Assembly: GCF_029433105.1 (NCBI RefSeq)
Contig: NZ_JARNTW010000011.1
Span: 170,598-234,597 of the forward strand
Direction: 5' to 3'
Length of the DNA stretch: 64,000 nt
From: Runella sp. MFBS21
Lineage (GTDB): Bacteria > Bacteroidota > Bacteroidia > Cytophagales > Spirosomataceae
Made by a program: the position numbers and the translations under genes. Of this stretch, positions 1 to 8,405 are shown piece by piece. The stretch's first letter is position 1; every line of letters begins with the position of its first letter. The notes beneath the pieces were generated by a model. The model saw only the letters and a list, made by a program, of their open reading frames with translations. It ran no database searches and had not been told where the DNA came from.

Positions 1-1133
1 TTTCTAAATCGGATTTGGGTATTTATGCCACCAACCAAACGTACGGAACGACGATTGGAGCATGGAATACGCTTAATTCAGCAGCTTATCCTACAACGAT
101 TCGTAACGCTGAAAACATCCTTCCCGAAACGAACCGTACATGGGAAATCGGAACGGCAGCATATTTCTTGAAAAAACGCTTGAAATTGGATGTAGCGTAC
201 TTTAACAAATACACCTACAACCGCCAGACCCAAGCCAACGTTTCTTCAGCTTCTGGTTTCTACAGCACACTTATCAACTGGGATGAAACCATCGTGCGTA
301 GAGGTTTGGAAGTGAGCTTGGATGCTACCATTCTTAAGAAAAATGATTGGCAATGGGATGCGGTCGCCAACTACTCGTACAACCACCGTTACTACAAAGA
401 TATCGCAGCCAACTCAGCCAAAAATGCTTGGACAGTATCGGGTGGACGTATGGATGTCTATACAGATCGTGTGTGGATGACCGACCCCGCTACAGGAAGC
501 ATGATTCACCGTGCCAACGGATTACCACTTTTGAGTGATTATAGCTATGTACGTGGTTATACAGATCCTAAATTTTTGTGGGGTTTTGCCAATACCATCA
601 AGTACAAACAATTTAACTTAATGGTAAACTTTGACGGTCGCGTAGGGGGTGTTTTAAACAACTATACTTCGTACAAAATGTGGGATACAGGTGCGCACCC
701 AGACTCAGACAACCAATGGAGATACGACGAAGTAGTAAACAAAAACAAATCGTTTGTAGGACAAGGAGTGGTTGTAAAATCAGGGGCGGTTACGTTTGAT
801 AGCTTTGGAAATATCACCAACGATACACGCGTATTTGCTCCAAACGAAGCCAAAGTGTCTTATCAGGACTATTCACGCTCTTATGGAGATGGTACTCGTG
901 GAATCACCGATGCAACTTTCTTGAAATTGAGAGAAGTGTCACTTGGGTACAATTTACCTTCAAACATCGCCAAATTGCTCGGAGCGCGTTCTGGTTCAAT
1001 TTCATTGACCGGACAAAACGTGTGGATGTGGACGAAAGCATTCCGTTTTGCTGATCCAGACAAAGCAGATGATACACAGTTGACATCACCATCAGTTCGT
1101 TATGTGGGTGGTAACATCACGTTGACGTTCTAA
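1..1133 (+). CDS. SusC/RagA-like TonB-linked outer-membrane protein (5' truncated)
   Basis: This is the C-terminal part, about 376 residues, of a SusC-family TonB-dependent outer-membrane transporter. The frame is already open at the left edge, so the start lies outside the window. The visible part is the distal beta-barrel. It has alternating aromatic strands, the family segment reading TFLKLREVSLGYNLP near residue 300 of the visible piece, and a terminal strand ending NITLTF, as expected for Bam-dependent barrels. The paired SusD lipoprotein follows 33 bases later. SusC proteins form the pore that takes up glycans or peptides under a SusD lid; the substrate cannot be read from this fragment. 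Confidence 0.93.
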   Translation, partial: SKSDLGIYATNQTYGTTIGAWNTLNSAAYPTTIRNAENILPETNRTWEIGTAAYFLKKRLKLDVAYFNKYTYNRQTQANVSSASGFYSTLINWDETIVRRGLEVSLDATILKKNDWQWDAVANYSYNHRYYKDIAANSAKNAWTVSGGRMDVYTDRVWMTDPATGSMIHRANGLPLLSDYSYVRGYTDPKFLWGFANTIKYKQFNLMVNFDGRVGGVLNNYTSYKMWDTGAHPDSDNQWRYDEVVNKNKSFVGQGVVVKSGAVTFDSFGNITNDTRVFAPNEAKVSYQDYSRSYGDGTRGITDATFLKLREVSLGYNLPSNIAKLLGARSGSISLTGQNVWMWTKAFRFADPDKADDTQLTSPSVRYVGGNITLTF

Positions 1134-1166
1134 GAATCATTTGCATCACATTAAAAAGAATTAGGT

Positions 1167-2696
1167 ATGAAATTTACATTGAAAAAATACTTTTTAATCG
1201 CGGTGGCAGGTCTCTCGTTGGGTAGTTGCTCAAATTTTGATGAGATCAATACCAACCCCAACGCCGCGACCAAGGCATCGGCTCCTATGCTTGCCTCAAC
1301 GCTCATCCTTGATATTACTAAAAACTCATTGGGGAGCATTTCCTCGATGATGAATGGGAAATCAATCATTCGGATGGAGTTTCCAGAAAACGCCCAATAC
1401 AACTATTTGGGTAGAGCAAACTTTGATGGCCTTGCGGTGCTGAACAACGTCGATAAGATGATTGAGCTCTCTCCTGATGGTGCTTACAAAAACTCGTATA
1501 CTGCTCTCGGTAAATTTGTGAAAGCTTACAAGTTTTTCTGGTTGTCGATGCAGTTGGGAGATATTCCGTATGCAGAGGCGTTGTTGGGAGAAAAAGGGAC
1601 ATTGAACCCTAAGTATTCTACACAGAAAGAAGTAATGGTGGGGGTGTTGAACGAATTGGAAGAAGCCGACAAATTGTTTGCCAGCGGTATCAAATTCGAC
1701 GGTGATCCAATCTACAATGGGGATATTACGAAGTGGAGAAAATTGGTGAACTCATTTGAACTTCAAGTATTGTTGCATTTGTACCGCAAAACGGGCGATG
1801 CCGATTTGAAAGTAAAAGAACGTTTCAACACCATTGCGACCACAAAACCAATTTTTGAAAGCAATGCTGACAACTTCCAATTGACGTATTCTGACCTTGC
1901 GGGTCAGCGTTATCCTTTCTACAAATTGGGAAATACGACGCGTATCTATACCATGATGACTAACGTCGTGGTGGATAAACTCAAAGAATTGGAAGACTAT
2001 CGTTTGTTTTATTACGCAGACCCATCTCCCATTAGAACAGCGAAAGGCGCCGCTATCGATAGCTGGGATACCTACGTAGGCTACGACCCCTCAATGGTAT
2101 ATTCAGAATTATCGACCATTTTTGGCGGAAAAGATTACTCAAACGTAAATAGCCGTTATCTTGAACTTGCCAATTCGGAGCCCGTATACGTACTTAGCTA
2201 TGCTATGGTGAAATTTATGTTGGCTGAAGGGGCACTCCGTGGCTGGACTACGAGCTCGGCGAGTACTCATTACACCGACGGTATCAAAGCAAGTATGAAG
2301 TTTACGGCTGGTTTTACGCCTGACAACGAACTATTCCACCACAAACGCAAAATGACCGATGCGTACATTGATGCATACGCGGCTTCTGACAAGGTGAAGT
2401 TGAAAACTACCGCGAGTGAGGCAGTTCAGTTGGAGCAAATCATCACGCAGCGTTATTTGAGTACATTTATGCTCCACGCGCCGTTTGATGCGTTTTTTGA
2501 GAACCGTCGCACAGGTTTCCCTGTTTTCCCAATCAATCCTAAGTCTAACTTAAATGTACCTTCCGATAAATTTCCAATTCGCTGGATTTATCCACAAAAA
2601 GAGCTAGACTATAATACCACAAACGTAAACGCGGCGATTCAGTCACAGTTTACTGGAAACGACGATTACAATCAAAGTATGTGGATTCTTAAATAG
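1167..2696 (+). CDS. SusD/RagB-like surface lipoprotein
   Basis: This 509-residue protein is the SusD partner of the SusC gene just upstream. The N-terminus is a lipoprotein signal with the lipobox LGSC, so Cys21 is probably the lipidated residue. The mature start SNFDEINTNPN is typical of the SusD-like_2 branch. The family is alpha-helical with TPR-like repeats, and it binds glycans or peptides on the cell surface as a lid over SusC. The last third carries the usual signature that includes FENRRTGFPVF. No hydrolase, sigma factor or FecR gene lies next to this pair inside the window, so its substrate is unknown. A strong terminator follows. Confidence 0.95.
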   Translation: MKFTLKKYFLIAVAGLSLGSCSNFDEINTNPNAATKASAPMLASTLILDITKNSLGSISSMMNGKSIIRMEFPENAQYNYLGRANFDGLAVLNNVDKMIELSPDGAYKNSYTALGKFVKAYKFFWLSMQLGDIPYAEALLGEKGTLNPKYSTQKEVMVGVLNELEEADKLFASGIKFDGDPIYNGDITKWRKLVNSFELQVLLHLYRKTGDADLKVKERFNTIATTKPIFESNADNFQLTYSDLAGQRYPFYKLGNTTRIYTMMTNVVVDKLKELEDYRLFYYADPSPIRTAKGAAIDSWDTYVGYDPSMVYSELSTIFGGKDYSNVNSRYLELANSEPVYVLSYAMVKFMLAEGALRGWTTSSASTHYTDGIKASMKFTAGFTPDNELFHHKRKMTDAYIDAYAASDKVKLKTTASEAVQLEQIITQRYLSTFMLHAPFDAFFENRRTGFPVFPINPKSNLNVPSDKFPIRWIYPQKELDYNTTNVNAAIQSQFTGNDDYNQSMWILK

Positions 2697-2720
2697 TTAA
2701 GAACACAGCTATTAAATAAA

Positions 2721-2749
2721 AACCTCCTTGGTCACAAGGAGGTTTTTTT
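2721..2749 (+). terminator. Rho-independent terminator after the first susCD pair
   Basis: A perfect 10-bp stem (AACCTCCTTG with CAAGGAGGTT) has a 4-base loop GTCA and is followed directly by a run of T. It ends the susC-susD transcript 25 bases after the susD stop codon. Confidence 0.9.
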
Positions 2750-2770
2750 ATGGATTTAAGATTATATAAT

Positions 2771-3703
2771 TTATGCCCTGACTCCGTTTTCTTGTAGCAT
2801 CACCTTGATTTGGTTGACTATATCGATAGATGCTTCAATTTCTTCTTTTCTAATAGCTACACTCTCTATGTTGAAACCAAAAGGAACTTGGTTGGTTGTG
2901 CAAAAATCAATCAACTCTTTCGCAATTTGAAGTACCAAAGCTACCGATTCGGCCAAAATATTCTCAGAATTTAGTAAATTCTCTTTGACAGCCACAGGAA
3001 GGTGAATACCTAGCCATTCCATAAATTGGAGGGTTTTCTTCGAACCGCAGGCCGTAATCGTGAAAATCACCGTAGGTAATTGCCGCTGAGTTGACTGGCA
3101 AGTTTTGACCAAATCAATCAACATTTGTTTGGCATAATCTAAATCAAAAACGCACTGAGACACAAAAAAACTCACTCCTTGATTCATTTTGTCGAGCATT
3201 CGCTGGTCTTCATCTTTAAGCACCGCATGACGCTCTGGAATGGTCACCGCCCCAATGACGGATTCCTCACTAAACTCTCGCCAAATTTCGTAGGCTTCAG
3301 GTAAACTTGTAATAGGTTTAAAATCAGGTGATGGCACCCCCACAAAGACAGGATAAAACGAATTGTGTTTCAGATGACCAATCCATTGACGCAGTTCTTC
3401 TTTTGAAAATTTTCCTGCTGGACGGTAGATAATTTTGGGAATCTCTAGCGAGGTTAGGTAATTACGAGCAAAATCAAATGGATCCAAAGCGGCCAAAAAA
3501 GGAAAAGGACGCTCTTCTGTAGTACGCGTCGATTCATCTTGTACATCATAGATGATCAAGGCATCAATATCAAGATCAATAAGTCGAGCTAAAGTTTTTT
3601 CAGCAATGATGCTCACCTTTTCGGGAGGAGTTTCGGATTTTGGAGGAGTGATGCCGTACAATAAAAGTCCAGAGCTTTTGGTAGTAATTTTATCTAAAAA
3701 CAT
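2771..3703 (-). CDS. Methylenetetrahydrofolate reductase-like protein (MetF superfamily)
   Basis: The 310-residue protein resembles the MTHFR/MetF flavoprotein superfamily, which folds as a TIM barrel around FAD and reduces 5,10-methylene-THF to 5-methyl-THF. Supporting segments are the early strand GLLLYGITPPK, the central DALIIYDVQDE region, the FFVSQCVFDLDYAKQM strand that matches the MetF FITQ.F.D motif region, and a late TITACGSKKTLQFMEWLGI segment. It is a divergent member rather than a canonical MetF, and no folate or methionine gene is adjacent. A possible promoter of the TAnnTTTG type lies 28 bases upstream. It could act on another one-carbon substrate. Confidence 0.7.
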   Translation of the reverse strand: MFLDKITTKSSGLLLYGITPPKSETPPEKVSIIAEKTLARLIDLDIDALIIYDVQDESTRTTEERPFPFLAALDPFDFARNYLTSLEIPKIIYRPAGKFSKEELRQWIGHLKHNSFYPVFVGVPSPDFKPITSLPEAYEIWREFSEESVIGAVTIPERHAVLKDEDQRMLDKMNQGVSFFVSQCVFDLDYAKQMLIDLVKTCQSTQRQLPTVIFTITACGSKKTLQFMEWLGIHLPVAVKENLLNSENILAESVALVLQIAKELIDFCTTNQVPFGFNIESVAIRKEEIEASIDIVNQIKVMLQENGVRA

Positions 3704-3730
3704 AAAATCAAAATCAATTATTTAATGTCG

Positions 3731-3738
3731 CAAACATA
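3731..3738 (-). promoter_or_regulatory. Candidate -7 box (TATGTTTG) of the MetF-like gene
   Basis: On the minus strand the octamer fits TAnnTTTG, the -7 element of the Bacteroidota primary sigma factor, 28 bases before the start codon. No well-placed -33 TTG is visible, so the call rests on the -7 match and its position. Confidence 0.4.
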
Positions 3739-3823
3739 ACACTTGAAAGGATAATTTTGACTTCCAAACGATTGGATTTGCAAACCTTTGTTGTGATTAA
3801 GGGCAAAACCTAGTGGAAGCTAC

Positions 3824-4207
3824 TTATCTGATAGGGATTGTTTTTTTGTGTTCATCTATTGCCACAAATGTAAAACTGCCCTTGATTGCCTTTTCGCGGT
3901 ATTCTTCATACATATTTTCAACGTAGACCTCCACTAGCACTTGCATACTACTGCGACCGATGTGTTTTACAGAACCAATTAATTCTACAATAGTACCGTG
4001 AGGAATGGCTTTTTTGAAATCAATTTTGTCGGAGGAGACTGTCACAAATCTTTGTCTACTATAGCGAGTGGCAGTAATAAAAGCAATCTCATCCATCCAT
4101 TGCATGGCTGTCCCACCAAAAAGCGTATCATAATGATTGGTGGTATGCGGAAAAACGGCCTTAAAAACATGCGTTTCGGCTTTCTGAATTCTTTCTTGTT
4201 GAGTCAT
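3824..4207 (-). CDS. Acyl-CoA thioesterase, hotdog fold (YciA/ACOT-like)
   Basis: This 127-residue protein is a single hotdog domain of the cytosolic acyl-CoA hydrolase group, which releases free CoA from acyl-CoA. The signature NHYDTLFGGTAMQWMDEIAF (residues about 22-41) matches the YciA/BFIT pattern N.xGTLFGG...WMDE with its catalytic Asp/Glu. The strand VTVSSDKIDFKKAIPHGTIV and the following Ser-Met-rich strand complete the hotdog sheet. The length is normal for the family. It lies 120 bases upstream of the MetF-like gene on the same strand and is probably transcribed separately. Substrate chain length cannot be predicted. Confidence 0.9.
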   Translation of the reverse strand: MTQQERIQKAETHVFKAVFPHTTNHYDTLFGGTAMQWMDEIAFITATRYSRQRFVTVSSDKIDFKKAIPHGTIVELIGSVKHIGRSSMQVLVEVYVENMYEEYREKAIKGSFTFVAIDEHKKTIPIR

Positions 4208-4522
4208 TTGTGGGTTGTTTGGAATCTAAATGACAGATAATTGATGCTATTGAATGTCTATTAAACCTAAAATTAGATGGTATTGAAAGGACTCGAACAA
4301 AGGTATACTAAGAAGTAATATTTATCGTATATGTTTTAATAAAAAAGAAAATTACGTTTAATATATTTATTATATTAGATTATTTATCCTAATATTGGCA
4401 ATAAAAAGACATTTTGTTTGAAGGTGATGTGACTTCTAAATGAGATTATGGAAAACATCATTTCTCTAAACTTAATTTTGTATTATTTTACCATTCAATT
4501 ATGAAAATCCGATATTGAGATT
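4208..4522. other. Intergenic region between divergent thioesterase and bestrophin genes
   Basis: This 315-base, very AT-rich stretch has no ORF with coding character and no strong hairpin. Its only supported content is a candidate promoter at 4473-4480 for the plus-strand gene. Confidence 0.6.
4473..4480 (+). promoter_or_regulatory. Candidate -7 box (TAATTTTG) of the bestrophin-like gene
   Basis: The octamer fits the Bacteroidota TAnnTTTG consensus and lies 42 bases before the start codon. A clear -33 element is not visible. Confidence 0.4.
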
Positions 4523-5434
4523 ATGATTATAAGGAAACGAGAAAACTGGATTCGAATGTTGTTTGTATGGCGAGGCTCTGTAGTGTCCAAAATCCTCCCT
4601 AGATTGTTTCTTCTGGCATTGTTTTCTGTGCTTATTTATCGCTATCACGGGTTTTTGTTCAGTTATAAAATTGCCTTAAATCCAGCTGCTTTTACGCTTG
4701 TGGGTATTGCCTTGGCTATTTTCTTAGGATTTTGTAACACCGCCGCTTATGAACGCTACTGGGAAGGTCGAAAACTATGGGGAGCATTGATGATTGACAC
4801 AAGGTCTGTTGTGCGTCAAGTATTGGCTTATAGTAAAGCAGATTACCAACAAAAAGCGGAATTTGTACAGCTAGCCATTGCCTTTACTTATGCTTTAAAA
4901 CATCAACTGCGAAAAACAGACCCTTCTGAAGATATTCATCGATTGCTTCCAAATGCACTAGCTGTGGAGTTGATAAAAGGTCAGTTTATACCTGTGTTAA
5001 TTTTAAAAGAAATGGCGCAGTGGCTTGATTATCAACAGCAACAAGGGTACATCGACTCTATTACTAAAATGGGAATAGATCAAAACCTTGACAAACTTTC
5101 GGCTATAGTAGGCGGTTGTGAACGAATTAGCAATACACCCATTCCATTTCCTTATCATGTACTTTTACACCGTACAGTATACATTTATTGTTTTATGCTA
5201 CCCTTTGGCTTGGTAGATAGTATAGGCTGGATGACCCCCGTCATGGTGACCTTTATTGCTTACACATTTATGGCCTTAGATGCCATTGTTGAAGAAATCA
5301 GCGAGCCATTTGGTACTGAACCCAACGACCTCGCACTCAATACAATGTGTCTGATGGTTGAGTGTTCGCTTTCTGAAATGGCGGGCTTGCCACTTCCTTC
5401 TTATGTCCCTTCTCAAGGGGCTGTTATTGACTAA
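4523..5434 (+). CDS. Bestrophin family membrane protein
   Basis: The 303-residue integral membrane protein resembles bacterial bestrophins (former UPF0187), pentameric ion channels of the inner membrane. It begins MIIRKRENWIRMLFVWRGSV, the usual family start, followed by a first membrane pair around residues 25-75. The conserved segment FLGFCNTAAYERYWEGRKLWGAL (about 69-91) and the later ISNTPIPFPYHVLLHRTVYIYC region (about 201-222) are the two hallmark bestrophin blocks. A further membrane pair and the EEISEPFGTEPNDLAL motif come near the end. Bacterial homologues conduct cations or anions; selectivity cannot be assigned here. Confidence 0.93.
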   Translation: MIIRKRENWIRMLFVWRGSVVSKILPRLFLLALFSVLIYRYHGFLFSYKIALNPAAFTLVGIALAIFLGFCNTAAYERYWEGRKLWGALMIDTRSVVRQVLAYSKADYQQKAEFVQLAIAFTYALKHQLRKTDPSEDIHRLLPNALAVELIKGQFIPVLILKEMAQWLDYQQQQGYIDSITKMGIDQNLDKLSAIVGGCERISNTPIPFPYHVLLHRTVYIYCFMLPFGLVDSIGWMTPVMVTFIAYTFMALDAIVEEISEPFGTEPNDLALNTMCLMVECSLSEMAGLPLPSYVPSQGAVID

Positions 5435-5445
5435 GTTTAGGGGCT

Positions 5446-5493
5446 AAAAAAACCTTGAAAAGAAATGCCGCACGGCCATTTCTTTTCAAGGTT
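5446..5493. terminator. Bidirectional terminator between convergent bestrophin and MFS genes
   Basis: A perfect 17-bp stem (5451-5467 with 5477-5493) begins AACCTTGAAAAG and has a short GC-rich loop. Seven A residues at 5446-5452 give a T run for minus-strand transcription, so it ends the MFS operon. The same hairpin can also stop the bestrophin transcript. Confidence 0.85.
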
Positions 5494-5557
5494 GCGTACC
5501 AATTGAACTTTGTAATAACCTATTGCAGAGCAAAAAAGGTTAATGAGTAATAAGCTT

Positions 5558-6820
5558 TTATTCTTCCAAAAAATCAAGGTCTTTGTTGTGAGTTTCGGCA
5601 ATGGTCAAGGTCGAAACAATCCCAGTGATAAAACATAGCAGCCCTACCAAAGCTCCTGATTCGATGACACTAAACGAGCTTTTAAAGTAGGCAAATAAAG
5701 TGGTCATCAATACCACTGTCCCGCGTACCATGTTGGGAATGGTAGTGGCGGCAGTAGCGCGCAAATTAGTACCAAACTGCTCGGCACCAATCGTAACAAA
5801 CATGGCCCAATAGCCGATTCCGAAACCCAGACAAAGCGTGAGTCCGTAAAATGTACTTGCTGATTGGATACCCCCAAACAAATAAATAAGGGTACATACC
5901 AATGTGAAGAGCATCAGAAGCAATACGGCTTTCTTGCGTGAACTCAACCAATGACTCAGCAATCCACTTACCAAATCGCCCGCTGATAGACCGATATAGC
6001 ACCACATGATAGAAAGGCCAGGTTTGATAGGTTCGCTTATCGAAAGTGCTTTGCCAAATTCATTGCTAAAGGTGGCTAAAATCCCAATCACAAACCAAGT
6101 AGGGACGCCCATACCAATGCACTTTAAGTACCGCAACAAACGGTCTCGATTGGTAAATAAAGAAAAGAAATTGCCACGGGCTACGTGTTTTTGAGATTTG
6201 ATGTTTTCGAAAACACCCGACTCAAAAACGCCAATACGTAACAATAATAGTGTGATTCCCATACCGCCCCCGATAAAATAAGCCGTACGCCAATCGAAAA
6301 ACTCGACCGTAAAGTAAGCCACTACTGCACCTAATAAACCCACGCCGGCCACCAAGGAAGTACCAATGGCGCGGAGGTTTTTGGGTAGGATTTCGGAAAC
6401 CAAGGTAATACCCGCGCCTAGCTCTCCCGCTAGCCCTATACCCGCAATAAAACGGAGCATCTTATACGTTTCGGGGGTTTGAACAAATCCACAAAGAATG
6501 TTGGCAATGGAGTAAGTGAGAATAGAACCAAAAAGAACGGAAAGGCGACCTTTTTTATCTCCTAAAACCCCCCATAAAATTCCGCCTAACAACAACCCCG
6601 TCATTTGCCAATTTAGAATGCTGGCACCCGTGGAAGATACTTCCGATTCTGAAAGACCGAGTGAACTTAAACTTGGAAGTCTGACAATTCCGAACAATAA
6701 CAAATCGTATATATCAACAAAATAACCTAGAGCGGCTACAATGACAGGAATACTGAGAAGATGTTGGAGCGTTGTTTTTTGGTTGAGTGTCGTTTGCATT
6801 AGGATTGGTTTTGAATTCAA
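5558..6820 (-). CDS. MFS transporter, metabolite:proton symporter type
   Basis: The 420-residue inner-membrane carrier has 12 predicted membrane segments and the major-facilitator loop 2-3 signature GVLGDKKGRLSVLFG (about residues 84-98). The early segment YFVDIYDLLLFGI and the RFIAGIGLAGELGAGITLVSEILP block point to the sugar/organic-acid symporter branch. A second methionine (MQTTLNQ) seven residues in is an equally good start. It is the last gene of the sigma-controlled locus and lies 137 bases after the beta-helix gene, so it probably imports a monosaccharide or uronate product of that locus. The substrate is inferred only from context. Confidence 0.88.
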   Translation of the reverse strand: MNSKPILMQTTLNQKTTLQHLLSIPVIVAALGYFVDIYDLLLFGIVRLPSLSSLGLSESEVSSTGASILNWQMTGLLLGGILWGVLGDKKGRLSVLFGSILTYSIANILCGFVQTPETYKMLRFIAGIGLAGELGAGITLVSEILPKNLRAIGTSLVAGVGLLGAVVAYFTVEFFDWRTAYFIGGGMGITLLLLRIGVFESGVFENIKSQKHVARGNFFSLFTNRDRLLRYLKCIGMGVPTWFVIGILATFSNEFGKALSISEPIKPGLSIMWCYIGLSAGDLVSGLLSHWLSSRKKAVLLLMLFTLVCTLIYLFGGIQSASTFYGLTLCLGFGIGYWAMFVTIGAEQFGTNLRATAATTIPNMVRGTVVLMTTLFAYFKSSFSVIESGALVGLLCFITGIVSTLTIAETHNKDLDFLEE

Positions 6821-6911
6821 TGTATTTTGTAAAAGGCAAAAGGTTGTCTTATAAAGACGAACTTCTCTTTAAAAACCCTTAAAGCCTTTTGGAAGAATTT
6901 TGGGAATACCG

Positions 6912-6941
6912 CTTACAAATGCCAAAAAAGGCATTTATAAG
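6912..6941 (-). other. Hairpin between the beta-helix and MFS genes
   Basis: The 12-base arms CTTACAAATGCC and GGCATTTATAAG have one mismatch and a loop of six A residues. There is no T run on either side. It may be a weak terminator, an mRNA-stability element, or part of the MFS leader. Confidence 0.5.
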
Positions 6942-6957
6942 CCCCAAAAAGATACTT

Positions 6958-8394
6958 TTATTTTAGACCAGGCAGGTCAGAGTCGACGGTTATTTCGCCG
7001 TGGTTATTTTTAATTTGGGCCGAAAAACCTTCCCTTAATGAGACGTTTCCAAAAGTTTTGAGCGAAATCACCTTGCCCGCAATCGAATTGTTGATAAGCT
7101 CCAATGACCCCTCATAATCAAATGCACAACCATAAATGAGAAGGTTGGTTTTGAAATAATTCGTCATGGCTTTGTTGCTCAGAAACTTGATATTATTGTT
7201 TTTGATGGTCGAATTACTAATCGTGACCAAATCTACGGGAGTAGCAATCGACAGAAAAGGAATGGGCTTATCATGTAATACACGAACATTGTCAAAACTG
7301 AGTTTTTCTTGCAAAGGAATAGGCGCATTGGGGTAATAAGAACGGCTATATTTATCGTTGTCAAAGTGGATAGAAAGTCCGATACGAGGTTTTTCTAAGA
7401 ATATATTCCGAAAAATGACATTGCGCACTCCTGCCGTATAAGTGACATCGTCTTGTACCACACCCCAGTTGATCCCATCCAAAACCATGCTACCTTTTTC
7501 GTGGGTGGGTTTGGTGTTGGAAATATACTTAGTACCGTCGGGTTTGGCTTGTACACGATAGATTTTTCCGTTGGCAATCACCGCATCCGACTGCTGTACT
7601 TCCATGCCCTCTTTCCAATCGGTCCAAGCCCCAGCCAATATTCGACAAAAATAACCGGTAGTGTTTTCGGCGTTGAGGTCATGACAATTTTCAATGAGGC
7701 CATTTTCTATCCATCCCAATTCTGGATTTCCGGTGGAGTAATCGTGGGCATTGAGCGCTACGGCGTCGTCGAAAGTCTGGAAAACACCATTTCGAATCGT
7801 AAAGCGCTTTCCACGGCCCAAATGCACCCCGTCTTTTTCTCCTTTGATAATGACATCATCGATGATAATATCCTCAAAAGTACATACATGAATGCCATAT
7901 TGTGCTTTTCCCAAATCCAGACACCGAAAGCGTTCTATTTTGAGGTCTTTGACGTAAAAAAACGCCAGTTGTCCATGAAGTCCATAGGCTTCCACAAATT
8001 TCCGAACGTCCATTTTGTTGACCAAAATATGAAGCCCTCGAATCGTGATATTTTGGTCGTAAGTTTTGGTGGGAGCACCTTTATTGATAATAACGTGAGA
8101 AAAATCGCCTTTTTCGTTTACTTTTTGGATAAACACGTTATTACCAAAATCCAAAGTAGTATGGCTACCTACATAAACGGTGCCCGCTAATTTGTACGTA
8201 CCAGGTTTACTCACAATCACCGTTCCGCCTTTATCAACGGCTTTTTGGAGAGCTACGGCATTTTTGGTACCACTTGCTTCGGGCGAAAATCCAAAGTCAG
8301 AAGCATTGATAAAACTTTTGGTCTGGGCAAATCCCTCACTTAGGATGCCTAGTAGGAGGGATATTACCCAAATAAAATCTTTTGTACTTTTCAT
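6958..8394 (-). CDS. Secreted right-handed beta-helix protein, GH28-like
   Basis: The protein has about 478 residues from the methionine at 8394. That start is preferred because it opens a clean signal peptide (MKSTKDFIWVISLLLGILSEGFAQ) and leaves an 11-base gap to the preceding gene, whereas the longer frame would overlap it. The body has the pectate-lyase/polygalacturonase parallel beta-helix character. It opens FINASDFGFSPEASGTKNAVALQKAVD, and a centre reading KDGVHLGRG...FQTFDDAVALNAHD resembles the GH28 DG...DD catalytic turn. The canonical GH28 G-H-G and R-I-K motifs are not evident, so it may be a lyase or an unusual hydrolase of pectin-like chains. Confidence 0.8.
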   Translation of the reverse strand: MKSTKDFIWVISLLLGILSEGFAQTKSFINASDFGFSPEASGTKNAVALQKAVDKGGTVIVSKPGTYKLAGTVYVGSHTTLDFGNNVFIQKVNEKGDFSHVIINKGAPTKTYDQNITIRGLHILVNKMDVRKFVEAYGLHGQLAFFYVKDLKIERFRCLDLGKAQYGIHVCTFEDIIIDDVIIKGEKDGVHLGRGKRFTIRNGVFQTFDDAVALNAHDYSTGNPELGWIENGLIENCHDLNAENTTGYFCRILAGAWTDWKEGMEVQQSDAVIANGKIYRVQAKPDGTKYISNTKPTHEKGSMVLDGINWGVVQDDVTYTAGVRNVIFRNIFLEKPRIGLSIHFDNDKYSRSYYPNAPIPLQEKLSFDNVRVLHDKPIPFLSIATPVDLVTISNSTIKNNNIKFLSNKAMTNYFKTNLLIYGCAFDYEGSLELINNSIAGKVISLKTFGNVSLREGFSAQIKNNHGEITVDSDLPGLK

Positions 8395-8405
8395 ATACCT
8401 AAAAG

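Noticed and set aside
7453..8190. A 245-codon plus-strand frame opposite the GH28-like gene
   Set aside because: It lies entirely antisense to a gene with a signal peptide and family motifs, and its own translation has no domain character.
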